A program made the translations under genes and the position numbers. 64,000 nt of DNA from Pedobacter steynii. Lineage in GTDB: Bacteria > Bacteroidota > Bacteroidia > Sphingobacteriales > Sphingobacteriaceae. Location of the stretch: contig NZ_FNGY01000002.1 in assembly GCF_900103665.1 (NCBI RefSeq), forward strand, positions 744,001-808,000, read 5' to 3'. Below the pieces are notes generated by a model that worked only from the letters and a program-made list of their open reading frames with translations, did not search any database and was not told the DNA's origin. This document shows, piece after piece, positions 16,199 through 25,963 of this stretch (positions are counted from its first letter, which is position 1; each line of letters begins with the position of its first letter).

Positions 16199-17671
16199 AT
16201 GAAACTCAGTAATATAAATATCATTGCAATTGGATGCCTTATGATAGGTGTATCCTGCAAAAAATTCATCGAAGTGGATGGTCCGCAAACCTCTATCACT
16301 CAAAGTGAGGTCTATTCCAGCAACGAAAAAGCAACGGCAGCAGTCAGCTATATTTATTACGATATGGTGGCGACAGATGCTTTTGCACAAGGCTACAGAG
16401 GCATCAGTATGGTAGGAGGACTTGCCGCAGATGAACTGAAAACCTATTCCTCACAACTGGACTACATGCAGTTCAATACGAATGCGATGTTGTCGGATAA
16501 TCTGTCCCTTTATGAAATGTGGAGTGACGCCTATACCAATATTTACCGGGCTAATTCTGTAATGGAAAATATCGCAAAGTCACCTGCGCTTTCAGACCAG
16601 GTTAAAAACCAACTAAATGGGGAGGCCAAATTTATGCGTGCCTTCTTCCACTTTTATCTTTCAGGACTGTTTGGTAAAATTCCACTGGCAATGAGCACAG
16701 ACTATAATGTCAATACCCGTCTGGCACGCAAGCCCCTTGCAGAAGTGTATAGTGCGATTGTTGCTGATTTAAAAGATGCCCAGTCATTATTAACAGATGA
16801 GTATTTAAGCGGAACAAATACGGCTACGACATTGCGCATCAGGCCCAATAAAGCTGCTGCAACAGCCTTATTGGCGAAGGTCTATTTATATATGCAGGAA
16901 TGGGCAAATGCAGAAACACAGGCATCAGCTCTTATTGAAAACAGTACTTACGTACTCGAACCGGACCTGCTTAATGTATTTAAGGCCACTAGCAGAGAAG
17001 CCATCTGGCACCTGCAACCGGCCAACACGCCAATGTTCACCCAAGATGGGGCAGCGCTATTGGTTACTGGAAATCCAGCAAGTGCGAGCTTCGGTTTTAC
17101 AAACAATTCAGTACTTACACAGGAGCTTTATAACGCGTTTGAGCTTACAGATAAACGAAGGGCCAATTGGGTTGGAACGCTTACCGTAACTGCAGGTACT
17201 TTTAGATTTGCCAGCAAGTATAAATCGAATCAGACCAATAACACGACACCCGAATACCTCATGACATTCAGGCTGGCCGAGCAATACCTGATCCGGGCAG
17301 AAGCCAGGGCAATGCAGGGAAAACTGACAGGTGCCAACAGCGCGGCACAAGACATCAACACGATACGGAACAGAGCCTTTGACACTCCGGGACTAAAGAC
17401 GACTACTGCAGTTACTTTGACAGAGATGATGGCTGCCATTGAGTATGAACGCAAAGCGGAGTTGTTTACAGAATGGGGAAACCGCATGATGGACATCAGG
17501 CGCTGGAAAGGTTTTGCCAATCCGGGGATTAACCGTGCTGATGAGGTGATGCCAAAGGTGATGCCAGAGAAGGGGGGCAGCTGGACAGCTTACAAAACCT
17601 TGTTTCCTGTTCCGCTGGCAGACATTAGAAAAAACCCTAATCTGGACCAAAACCCGGGATACGGACTGTAA
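16199..17671 (+). CDS. SusD/RagB-family outer-membrane lipoprotein
   Basis: A 490-residue partner of the STN-type SusC, starting 10 bp after it. Signal and lipobox are at IGVSCKKFIEVDGP (Cys20). SusD helices are evident (GEAKFMRAFFHFYLSGLFGK, then KAAATALLAKVYLYMQEW), with the C-terminal signature MAAIEYERKAELFTEWGNRM and DIRRWKGF and a final NPNLDQNPGYGL. It would cap the transporter and bind ligand on the surface. Codons 10-23 can form a bulged stem (TTGCA..GGAT / ATCC.TGCAA). Confidence 0.96.
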   Translation: MKLSNINIIAIGCLMIGVSCKKFIEVDGPQTSITQSEVYSSNEKATAAVSYIYYDMVATDAFAQGYRGISMVGGLAADELKTYSSQLDYMQFNTNAMLSDNLSLYEMWSDAYTNIYRANSVMENIAKSPALSDQVKNQLNGEAKFMRAFFHFYLSGLFGKIPLAMSTDYNVNTRLARKPLAEVYSAIVADLKDAQSLLTDEYLSGTNTATTLRIRPNKAAATALLAKVYLYMQEWANAETQASALIENSTYVLEPDLLNVFKATSREAIWHLQPANTPMFTQDGAALLVTGNPASASFGFTNNSVLTQELYNAFELTDKRRANWVGTLTVTAGTFRFASKYKSNQTNNTTPEYLMTFRLAEQYLIRAEARAMQGKLTGANSAAQDINTIRNRAFDTPGLKTTTAVTLTEMMAAIEYERKAELFTEWGNRMMDIRRWKGFANPGINRADEVMPKVMPEKGGSWTAYKTLFPVPLADIRKNPNLDQNPGYGL

Positions 17672-17706
17672 TTACAATTAACATTTATCAAACTAAATTG
17701 AATTTT

Positions 17707-18825
17707 ATGAAAATCATAGGAATGTTATGCCTGTTGCTTTTCCCGGGCATTTTGACTGCCCAGGTAAAAGTAAAAAAGGGATTTACGCTCAACGGAAATT
17801 TAACCAATGCGGCTAATCGTATGGTTTACCTTAACAGTCAGAACAACACTGCCAAAAAGGTCTTATACAGTGATTCTACGCTTACAGATGCCAGAGGCAG
17901 GTTTATGTTTAAGGGAGCTGTTGCTGAGCCGGGTCTGTTTTCTTTAACGGTTAAAGATATAAAAGGGCGCGCTACCATTTACATGGAAAACGCAGCTATT
18001 TTATTGGAGGGAAACATCGACTCATTAAAAAAAGCAGCTGTTAAAGGGTCGAGAGAAGATATGATCAGGAAGGAATGGGAGGTTTTAGATGATCCTATTG
18101 CTAAAAAAAGATTGACAGACGAGATGGTTAAAAACTATGAGGCAGCTGCTGAGCGGCGGGATACCACTGCAATGGTGCTGGTGCAGGAAAGGTCGTTAAA
18201 GATATATATGGACGACCTGGCTAAAAAAACCAAAACTATTGTTCAGAAATACCCCAACTCTGCTATGACTGTTGATGTCATCAGCAATCTGGTGGATTTA
18301 GAACAAAATCAGTTGGCAGATAATCTGTTAAAAGAGGTTGAACGGACCCCTGCCGGGCAGTTTACAAAGACAAAAGTACTTAGAAAACGACTCAATATCA
18401 GAATGAGTTTAAGCATCGGATCGAAGGCGCCCGACTTTGTGCAGCCCGATACCACAGGTAAGCTCATTTCGTTGTCTTCCATGAAAGGCAAATATGTACT
18501 GGTCGATTTTTGGGCAAGCTGGTGTGGCCCTTGCAGGGCAGAAAATCCATATCTGCTAAAAGCATACGCAAAATTTAAGGATAAAGGGTTTACCATATTG
18601 TCTGTTTCTCTGGATGATAACCGGAAGGCCTGGCTCAACGCGGTTAAATACGATAAATTATTGTGGCCACAGGTTAGCGACCTCAAAGCAGAAGAGAATG
18701 AAGTGGGTAAGTCATATGCGATAAGAGGTATACCTGCCAATTTCTTAATCGATCCGCAGGGTAAAATTGTAGCGAAAAATCTGAGAGGGGATCAACTGGA
18801 AAAGCAACTGGAAAAATTATTTTAA
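17707..18825 (+). CDS. TlpA/ResA-like thioredoxin with N-terminal DUF4369-type domain
   Basis: 373 residues from the ATG at 17707. A TTG nine bases upstream is in frame but less likely. Signal peptide MKIIGMLCLLLFPGILTAQ suggests export to the periplasm. The N-terminal half (FTLNGNLTNAANRMVYLNSQ, then GRFMFKGAVAEPGLFSL) resembles the DUF4369 beta domain common in Bacteroidota. The C-terminal half is a thioredoxin fold with the redox motif WCGPC (Cys273, Cys276) in VLVDFWASWCGPCRAENPYL and the cis-Pro loop GIPANFLIDPQG. It would reduce disulfides or act in thiol redox in the periplasm. Lying between SusCD and the peptidases, it may open disulfide-linked peptide substrates, which is inference. 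Confidence 0.93.
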   Translation: MKIIGMLCLLLFPGILTAQVKVKKGFTLNGNLTNAANRMVYLNSQNNTAKKVLYSDSTLTDARGRFMFKGAVAEPGLFSLTVKDIKGRATIYMENAAILLEGNIDSLKKAAVKGSREDMIRKEWEVLDDPIAKKRLTDEMVKNYEAAAERRDTTAMVLVQERSLKIYMDDLAKKTKTIVQKYPNSAMTVDVISNLVDLEQNQLADNLLKEVERTPAGQFTKTKVLRKRLNIRMSLSIGSKAPDFVQPDTTGKLISLSSMKGKYVLVDFWASWCGPCRAENPYLLKAYAKFKDKGFTILSVSLDDNRKAWLNAVKYDKLLWPQVSDLKAEENEVGKSYAIRGIPANFLIDPQGKIVAKNLRGDQLEKQLEKLF

Positions 18826-18835
18826 TTAGTCCGGG

Positions 18836-18865
18836 GGCCGGCTGGGGTGGGCCGGCCTGCTTTTT
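18836..18865 (+). terminator. Intrinsic terminator after the thioredoxin gene
   Basis: GGCCGGC (18836-18842) and GCCGGCC (18851-18857) form a GC-only 7-bp stem, followed by TGC and TTTTT. It ends just before the M16 gene start region, so it may reduce read-through and make the peptidase pair partly separate from the SusCD unit. Confidence 0.8.
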
Positions 18866-18887
18866 ATTCATGACAAAAAACATAAAA

Positions 18888-20201
18888 ATGAAGTATAATT
18901 TTTTAATTGCGCTATCGCTTTCGGCACTGTGCCTTCGCAGTACTGCGCAGCAGGTAAAGTTTAGCGAATATGACCTGGACAATGGACTCCACGTCATTCT
19001 CCATCAGGACAAAACCGCTCCGGTGGTAGCCGTTTCCGTAATGTATCATGTTGGTTCCAAGGATGAAGATCCTGGCAGAACCGGATTTGCCCACTTTTTT
19101 GAGCACCTTTTATTTGAAGGGAGTGAAAATATGAAGCGCGGCGAGTTTATGAAAATCGTTAGCAGTAATGGCGGACAGAACAATGCCAACACCACGCAGG
19201 ACAGGACATTCTACTATGAGGTTTTTCCTTCAAATCAACTCGAACTTGGGCTTTGGCTGGAAAGTGAACGGATGTTGCACCCGAAAATTGACAACGCAGG
19301 GGTTAAAACGCAGAACGAAGTGATTAAAGAAGAAAAACGCATGCGTATTGACAACAAGCCCTATGGTAAGTTTGCTGAAAATATCTTCGCTCATTTATTT
19401 GAAGGGCATCCTTACAGCTGGCAGCCGATCGGTTCTATGGCTCATCTGGATGCAGCCAGACTGGAGGAATTTATTGCCTTCTTTAAAAAATACTATGCGC
19501 CTAATAATGCGGTGTTAACCATTGCCGGAGACCTGGACATAGAAAAGACCAAAGGACTGGTTGCTAAATATTTTAACGAAGTGCCCAAGGGAATCCCGAT
19601 AGTTAAGGGGACTTTCGAATTGAAGCCGGTTACCAAACAAATCGTCGATACGGTTTACGATGCCAATATTCAGATTCCGGCAATATTTGCCGCTTATCGT
19701 GTTCCGGGAATGAAAAGCCGTGATCATAAAGTGTTGGAAATGATCAGTTCCGTTTTGTCCGGAGGCGGAAGCTCCAGATTGAGTACCAAAATGGTGGATG
19801 AGAAAAAGACGGCTTTACAGGTTTCCGCTTTCAATTATACGCTCGAGGATTATGGGGCTTACATTACGCTCGCAATGCCGAACAACAATACGCCTTTAGA
19901 CCAGCTTTTAACAGAGATCGACGCCGAGGTTGTTCGCCTGCAGACTGATTTGATCACTGAATCTGAGTTTAAAAAGCTGCAAAATCAATTCGAGAACGGA
20001 TATGTAAGTGCCAACACAAAAATGATCGGACTGGCTGAAAATCTTTCCAATGGGTATATTTTCCACGATAAGCATACGAATAACCTGAACGAACAACTTG
20101 CAGAGGCCAAATCAATCAGCCGCGAAGAGATCAGGGATGTGGCTAAAAAGTACCTCCGGAAAGATCAGCGTGTAGTCCTTTATTACCTGCCAAAGAAATA
20201 A
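18888..20201 (+). CDS. M16 family zinc metallopeptidase (catalytic subunit)
   Basis: 437 residues from the ATG at 18888. An in-frame ATG at 18870 would overlap the terminator tail and add six residues. Signal segment MKYNFLIALSLSALCLRSTAQ. The inverted zinc motif HxxEH is intact (HFFEH, His69-Glu72-His73), with the downstream glutamate region NEVIKEEKRMRIDN. The second M16 lobe is also present. M16 enzymes cut peptides inside a clamshell chamber. Small bacterial M16 proteins often work as heterodimers of one active and one inactive subunit, which fits the next gene. Codons near the cleavage site contain a 12-nt palindrome (18936-18947). Confidence 0.95.
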   Translation: MKYNFLIALSLSALCLRSTAQQVKFSEYDLDNGLHVILHQDKTAPVVAVSVMYHVGSKDEDPGRTGFAHFFEHLLFEGSENMKRGEFMKIVSSNGGQNNANTTQDRTFYYEVFPSNQLELGLWLESERMLHPKIDNAGVKTQNEVIKEEKRMRIDNKPYGKFAENIFAHLFEGHPYSWQPIGSMAHLDAARLEEFIAFFKKYYAPNNAVLTIAGDLDIEKTKGLVAKYFNEVPKGIPIVKGTFELKPVTKQIVDTVYDANIQIPAIFAAYRVPGMKSRDHKVLEMISSVLSGGGSSRLSTKMVDEKKTALQVSAFNYTLEDYGAYITLAMPNNNTPLDQLLTEIDAEVVRLQTDLITESEFKKLQNQFENGYVSANTKMIGLAENLSNGYIFHDKHTNNLNEQLAEAKSISREEIRDVAKKYLRKDQRVVLYYLPKK

Positions 20202-20203
20202 AT

Positions 20204-21619
20204 ATGAAGAAGATATTTACATTCGCTATAGCTGTCCTGTTTGTTCAGGCGGTATCAGCGCAGAAACCAGACAGAAGTCAGCGGCCAAAACCAGGGCCGG
20301 CACCAGTCATTGCATTTGCAGACCCGGTGGTCTATAAATTACCAAACGGGATTACTGTGCTGGTGGTAGAAAATCATAAGCTACCAAAGGTTTCAGCCAG
20401 TTACAGTATTGATGCAGGTCCGATTGCGCAAGGTGCAAAAGCCGGAGTGATCAGCTTATTGAGCGGAATGCTCAACGAAGGAACGGTTACAAAAACAAAA
20501 GCCCGGTATGATGAGGCGGTTGGTCAGATGGGTGCAGAAGTCGGCGTTTTCGCTGGCGGAGGACGGGCATCTGCCCTGACCCGTTATTTTAGCGATGCTT
20601 TTTTATTAATGGCGGATGCACTGAGAAATCCTTCTTTTCCGCAGGCATCATTTGATAAGCTAAAATCACAAAGTCTGACGAATCTAAAATCAAATGAACG
20701 AAGTGCGACCGCCATTTCAGGACGTGTGGTGAATGCGCTTTCATTTGGACTAAACCATCCTTACGGTGCATTTGAAACAGCGCAAAGCCTCAACTCCATT
20801 ACCCTGGATGATGTCAAAGCTGCGTATAAAAAATATGTGACCCCCTCAAGAGGGTATCTGACCTTTGTGGGGGATATCAAACCGGAAGTGGCAAAAGTCC
20901 TGGCCATTAAAGCATTTGGGAATTGGAAAGGTGCTGTGCTTACCTTTCCTGTCCTGGCTAAAGTCAGCAACCCGGTTAAAACCGAAGTAGATGTGGTGGA
21001 TGTGCCGAATGCGGTTCAATCAGAGATTACGGTAACCAATCTTATAGATTTGCCAATGGGTAGCCCTGACTATCATGCGGTTTTGCTCGCCAATCAAATT
21101 TTGGGTGGCGGTGCGGATGCTAAACTATTTAGAAACCTGCGGGAAAAGCATGGCTTTACTTATGGCGCCTATGCTACAACAGGGGCAGGAAGGGGTCAAT
21201 CCACTTTCAGTGCGACGGCATCTGTCAGAAATGAAAAAGTGGATAGTGCGGTGGTTGAATTTCTAAAAGAGATCAAGGTGATGCGTACAGAAAAAGTCAG
21301 TGCTGAAGTGCTGCAGAATGCGAAGAACTTATACAACGGCTCTTTTGCACTTGGTTTGGAAAATCCAGGACGTGGGGCTGGTTTTGCCAGCAGCATCCTG
21401 ATCAATAACCTTCCAAAAGATTTTTACCGTACTTATCTTCAAAAACTGAACGAAGTTACTGCAGATGATGTCCTGCGGGTGAGTAAGAAATACTTCGGGC
21501 ATGACCATGCAAGGGTAGTCATTGTAGGTAAAACCGGGCAGTTTTTACCAGGATTGAAAAAGATGGGATTCGATGTCAGGGAATTTGACAGCTACGCGGT
21601 ACCGTTAAAGAGAAAATAA
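20204..21619 (+). CDS. M16 family peptidase-like protein (non-catalytic partner subunit)
   Basis: 471 residues with a signal peptide ending VQAVSAQKP, starting 2 bp after the catalytic M16 gene. It has the M16 fold, but the HxxEH zinc site is absent: the equivalent helix reads VISLLSGMLNEGTVTK. It keeps the Arg/Tyr pair of inactive M16 subunits (LFRNLREKHGFTYGAY), which in characterised heterodimers positions the substrate. It is therefore the likely partner subunit. It is the last gene of the sigma/FecR-controlled region, followed 36 bp later by a strong terminator. Confidence 0.93.
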   Translation: MKKIFTFAIAVLFVQAVSAQKPDRSQRPKPGPAPVIAFADPVVYKLPNGITVLVVENHKLPKVSASYSIDAGPIAQGAKAGVISLLSGMLNEGTVTKTKARYDEAVGQMGAEVGVFAGGGRASALTRYFSDAFLLMADALRNPSFPQASFDKLKSQSLTNLKSNERSATAISGRVVNALSFGLNHPYGAFETAQSLNSITLDDVKAAYKKYVTPSRGYLTFVGDIKPEVAKVLAIKAFGNWKGAVLTFPVLAKVSNPVKTEVDVVDVPNAVQSEITVTNLIDLPMGSPDYHAVLLANQILGGGADAKLFRNLREKHGFTYGAYATTGAGRGQSTFSATASVRNEKVDSAVVEFLKEIKVMRTEKVSAEVLQNAKNLYNGSFALGLENPGRGAGFASSILINNLPKDFYRTYLQKLNEVTADDVLRVSKKYFGHDHARVVIVGKTGQFLPGLKKMGFDVREFDSYAVPLKRK

Positions 21620-21655
21620 GAAAAGTAAAACAGAGCATCTTGCTTTTATAAATGT

Positions 21656-21684
21656 AAGTTCAGCGTGAAAACGCTGAACTTTTA
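21656..21684 (+). terminator. Strong intrinsic terminator after the M16 pair
   Basis: AAGTTCAGCGT (21656-21666) and ACGCTGAACTT (21671-21681) form a perfect 11-bp stem closed by a GAAA tetraloop and followed by TTA, with A/T-rich flanks on both sides. It separates the peptidase region from the xylan PUL. Confidence 0.92.
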
Positions 21685-21728
21685 TATTATTATACGAATA
21701 GAAAATATTGGGCTATCTTAATAGAGTA

Positions 21729-24700
21729 ATGAAGATTAGGTTTATTTTAATAATTATCAGTGTCAGCATCCTGCTGAATGGCATTCCCGATGCTTTTGCG
21801 CAAAGGGCTGCGATCAGGTTTAAGCACATTTCCTATAAAGACGGGTTATTTCAAAGCCCACTGGTATCCGTTTTACAGGATAGAAGTGGTTATGTCTGGC
21901 TTGGAAGCTGGAATGGTTTATCAAGATATGATGGACTGGAATTTAGAAATTTCCGGCAAAGTGATGCGACTGATAAAAATATCAGCCACAACCGGATCAA
22001 TAAACTCTATGAAGACCGTGATGGGAAACTGTGGGTTGGGACAGGAGGAGGGCTTAACCTATACAATAAACAGACTGAGACATTTCTTCATGTGGGCATG
22101 TCAACCGGAAAAGGAGGAGAGAATTTCATTGCAGCCATAGAAGAGGATCACCAGGGAGGACTTTGGGTTTCGACTTTTAAAGGGATAAAACTCGTTAATA
22201 AAACAAAACATAACCTTGAAAACATCCCTTTGTGGAAAAAGTCAGGGGAAGAAGATTTATATCAGGGCGTTTCTTTTTCCTTATTTCAGGATGATCAAAA
22301 GACCATCTGGGCTGGTATTAAACACGGTCTGAAACGGTTCGATCCTAAGACAAAAAAAGTGATTCCCCTGCCTGAAGTTTTGCTTAAAAATAAGGAGCTG
22401 ACTGCTTCAAAAATTGTGGCGATTAACCAGGACGTGCAGGGAAACATCTGGTTTGGAACAGAAGAAAGCGGATTGTTCAGGTATAATGCAAGGAAAAATG
22501 AATGTACCCGGTATGTACATCAGGCAAATGATCAAAACAGCTTACCCTCAAACTGGATAAACGATATTTTAATAAAGAATGAGGAAGTATGGGTGGCTAC
22601 CAGGAATGGGCTGGCAATTTTCAGCAACCAGCAAAATCTGTTTTCGAACTATAACCACGACAGTGCAGCGCCCGGTAGTATCAGTGACGATTCTGTGTGG
22701 AGCTTAATGAAAGATAAGGCCGGGAACATCTGGATTGGGACCTATGCAGGAGGGATCAATATATATTACCCTGGCAATGGCAATTTCTCCAATATAGGAG
22801 AGCGCATTGGCAATAATGTGGGATTAAATAAGCCTTTGGCCAATGCCATTGTGGAAGATAAGGAAGGTGGATTGTGGATTGGAACTTTTGGAGGTGGATT
22901 AAATTACATCAACCGGGAGAAGGGAGTTGCAAAATATTATTCAGTGGTAGATGTTAAAAACAGGAAATTAAGTAATGAGGTTAAAGCGATTGTCAATGAT
23001 CGTCCAGGGAACCTGTGGATTGGAACATTAGATGGTCTTTGCACTTTTAATACCGCTACCCAGGCCATTAAATATGTTGACCTCGAAATTTTAAATAACA
23101 AAACAGGTGCTAAACTGATCAATACCATTGTTCCTGATCAGACTGGACTATGGGTGGGAACCAATGGAGGTGGATTACGCTTTGTAGGTTACGACGGGCA
23201 GGAACTGAAATCATTTATGAATAGTCCAAACCAGAAAAATGGCTTGGGTGATAATTATATTAATGCTTTATTGAATGATGGAGATCAGCTGTGGATTGCA
23301 ACCCAGAATGGTTTAAACAGGTATCATAAAAAGGATGGCACCTTTGACCTGTTTAAAAGAAAGAACCAGGTGGGGCTTGGCAATAATAATGTGCTTTGTC
23401 TTTTTAAGGATTCCAGACAAAGGTTATGGATAGGGACAGATGGTGGTGGATTAAACTGCCTGGATACCAAAACAGATCAGATATACACCATCAAAAGTGC
23501 TGACGGGCTTGTGGATGAGGTGATCAATTCAATTGTGGAAGACGATTCAGGGAAGCTATGGATCAGTACCAGCAATGGGCTCTCTCAAATCAGTTTTAAC
23601 AAGTTTGAGTTTCCCCTAAAATCATCGGACTATAAGATTGCCAATTATACGGCAGCAAATGGTTTGTCGGGCAACCAGTTTTTAATTAATGCAGGTACCA
23701 GGACGCATTCTGGTGAAATTCTGTTTGGTGGAATGAATGGTGTTACTGCCTTTTACCCGGAACGAATTGTTAAAAATACGTATAAGCCTGATATCCTGCT
23801 AAGGGGTTTTCTGGTCAATAACAAGCCAGTTGATTTCGGCGGTAAATCTGCGCTAAAGCTCCCTGTAAACGAAACAAGTCGGATCACGCTTTCTTATGCG
23901 GAGAACAATATTGCCATCAGATTCTCTGCTTTAAATTTCATCAATCCTGAAAAGAATACCTATGCCTATAAAATGACTGGCCTTCAAAAGGACGACGACT
24001 GGTTCGTTATAGGCAATAAGAAAGAGGTTGGGTTTACCAATCTTGAACCCGGCTCCTATACGTTTAGCGTAAAGGCAGCCAATAATGATGGCGTATGGAA
24101 TGATACCCTAAGAAATATCGAAATTGTAATCTTACCCCCATTATGGCAAACCTGGTGGGCCTATTTACTATATGCAATCATCATTGGCGCGGTTTCTTAT
24201 AAGATTATTCAGTTTTTTAACATCAGGGCCAGGTTAGAAAGGGACCTGTATAATGAACACCTTCAAAATGAAAGGCAGGAAGAGTTTTATAAAATGAAGC
24301 TGGATTTCTTTACCAATATCTCTCATGAGATCCGGACACCGCTTACTCTAATCCTCGGGCCACTGGAAAACCTTTATAAACGAACTTTAGCCGATGCAAT
24401 GTTGAAGGGGCAGGTTTTGCAGATTAAAAATAACGCAGAACGGTTGATGCGCCTGATTACGGAATTGATGGATTTCCGGAAAGCAGAGACAGGGAATATG
24501 GTACTTTATCTTCAAAAAGGCAATATTGTACCCTTCATCAAGGAAATTTACCTGTCATTCCAACCGCTCGCCGAAAGCAGACAAATCAAGTACGAGTTTA
24601 TTACTGCCGAAACGGAAGTGATGTTGTATGCTGATCGGAATCAGCTGGAGAAGGTTTTTTTTAACCTCCTTTCCAATGCTTTTAAATTTAGTCCTGATGG

Positions 24701-25847
24701 TGGGAACATCAAACTGGAAATATTTACAGAAGAGGATTCCTTCCTGACGGTAAAAATCACAGACAATGGGAAGGGCATTCCTTTAGAATATCAGGATAAG
24801 TTGTTCAGCAATTTTTATCAGGTACAACCAAACACATCACAACCTGGTACAGGAGTGGGGCTGGCTCTTTCCAAAAACATCGTAGCATTGCATAATGGTA
24901 CGATCTCTGTGGATAGCCGGCCGGCTGCAAATGAGGAAGCAGGATGTACCAGCTTTACGGTGAAATTGCCTTTTAGCCTTAAGGCATCAGAAAGTGTGCA
25001 TATTGTGCAAAATGGGGCCGACAATGAAAGTATAACCTCATTTCAGCTCCAGTCGGAAATGGATGTGCTGACCTATAGTGTTTTTGAAGGGCAAAATAAA
25101 GCCTATACCATACTGCTGGCAGAAGACAATGAGGAGCTGAGGAACTTTATTGCTGAATCTTTGCCCGGCTACCAGATCATCTCCTGCATTAACGGTGCGG
25201 AGGCATTTGAGAAAGCCATCACCGTGATCCCGGATCTGATCATCAGCGACATTATGATGCCGGTTATGGACGGTCTTGAGTTTTGCCGGAAAATAAAAAC
25301 GGACGAAAGGACGAGTCATATTCCTATGATCCTGTTAACGGCACTCGCCGCTGATATTCACCAGGTCAATGGTTTCCAGACAGGGGCCGATGCCTACCTG
25401 ACCAAACCTTTCAGTACCAAAATTCTGGAACTGAATGTGCACAATTTACTGGCATCAAGAGAACTGATGCGGAAAAAGTTTGCGCAGCAAATTACCTTAC
25501 AGCCACAAAATTTACCCATTGCCTCCCCTGATGAGCGTTTCATTAAAAAATTAATGCAGGTTGTGGAAGACCATATGGAAAATCCGGAGTTTGGGGTCAT
25601 TGCTTTAGGAAATGAAATGGGGATGAGTAAAACGGTGCTTTATAAAAAAATCTGCGCCATCACTGATCTGTCTCCATCAGATTTCATCAAATCTATGCGC
25701 CTGAAAAAGGCGGTTTTTTTACTGCAGCAGAATGTATTGAGTGTAAATGAAGTCGCCTCAATGGTTGGTTTTAACGACCGCAAATACTTTAGCCGGGAGT
25801 TTAAGAAGTTACATGGCGTTTCCCCTTCCGACTTAGAAATGAAGTGA
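21729..25847 (+). CDS. Hybrid two-component system regulator (HTCS) of the xylan PUL
   Basis: 1372 residues from ATG 21729, taken because a signal peptide follows directly (MKIRFILIIISVSILLNGIP, cleavage near AFAQ). A TTG at 21708 is in frame. In order: about 14 two-component propeller repeats of the W-I-G-T type forming two beta-propellers, a Y_Y_Y domain (about 735-805), one membrane helix (about 810-832), HisKA with His866 in NISHEIRTPLTLILGP, HATPase (NLLSNAFKFSPDGG, GTGVGLALSKNIV), receiver with Asp1174 in IISDIMMPVMDG and Lys in TKPF, and a C-terminal AraC-type HTH (about 1265-1372). It senses an oligosaccharide in the periplasm and activates the adjacent operon. Its neighbours suggest a xylo-oligosaccharide signal. 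Confidence 0.96.
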   Translation: MKIRFILIIISVSILLNGIPDAFAQRAAIRFKHISYKDGLFQSPLVSVLQDRSGYVWLGSWNGLSRYDGLEFRNFRQSDATDKNISHNRINKLYEDRDGKLWVGTGGGLNLYNKQTETFLHVGMSTGKGGENFIAAIEEDHQGGLWVSTFKGIKLVNKTKHNLENIPLWKKSGEEDLYQGVSFSLFQDDQKTIWAGIKHGLKRFDPKTKKVIPLPEVLLKNKELTASKIVAINQDVQGNIWFGTEESGLFRYNARKNECTRYVHQANDQNSLPSNWINDILIKNEEVWVATRNGLAIFSNQQNLFSNYNHDSAAPGSISDDSVWSLMKDKAGNIWIGTYAGGINIYYPGNGNFSNIGERIGNNVGLNKPLANAIVEDKEGGLWIGTFGGGLNYINREKGVAKYYSVVDVKNRKLSNEVKAIVNDRPGNLWIGTLDGLCTFNTATQAIKYVDLEILNNKTGAKLINTIVPDQTGLWVGTNGGGLRFVGYDGQELKSFMNSPNQKNGLGDNYINALLNDGDQLWIATQNGLNRYHKKDGTFDLFKRKNQVGLGNNNVLCLFKDSRQRLWIGTDGGGLNCLDTKTDQIYTIKSADGLVDEVINSIVEDDSGKLWISTSNGLSQISFNKFEFPLKSSDYKIANYTAANGLSGNQFLINAGTRTHSGEILFGGMNGVTAFYPERIVKNTYKPDILLRGFLVNNKPVDFGGKSALKLPVNETSRITLSYAENNIAIRFSALNFINPEKNTYAYKMTGLQKDDDWFVIGNKKEVGFTNLEPGSYTFSVKAANNDGVWNDTLRNIEIVILPPLWQTWWAYLLYAIIIGAVSYKIIQFFNIRARLERDLYNEHLQNERQEEFYKMKLDFFTNISHEIRTPLTLILGPLENLYKRTLADAMLKGQVLQIKNNAERLMRLITELMDFRKAETGNMVLYLQKGNIVPFIKEIYLSFQPLAESRQIKYEFITAETEVMLYADRNQLEKVFFNLLSNAFKFSPDGGNIKLEIFTEEDSFLTVKITDNGKGIPLEYQDKLFSNFYQVQPNTSQPGTGVGLALSKNIVALHNGTISVDSRPAANEEAGCTSFTVKLPFSLKASESVHIVQNGADNESITSFQLQSEMDVLTYSVFEGQNKAYTILLAEDNEELRNFIAESLPGYQIISCINGAEAFEKAITVIPDLIISDIMMPVMDGLEFCRKIKTDERTSHIPMILLTALAADIHQVNGFQTGADAYLTKPFSTKILELNVHNLLASRELMRKKFAQQITLQPQNLPIASPDERFIKKLMQVVEDHMENPEFGVIALGNEMGMSKTVLYKKICAITDLSPSDFIKSMRLKKAVFLLQQNVLSVNEVASMVGFNDRKYFSREFKKLHGVSPSDLEMK

Positions 25848-25963
25848 AAATCTGCCTTTAAAGGTAAATAAGTCATTTTTTACCCCTTAAAAAAACCATT
25901 TTTCATCGGTTTTTGAAGTGTGGATACGCAGATTTGTCTAAACCAAATATAAAATTCAAGCGT

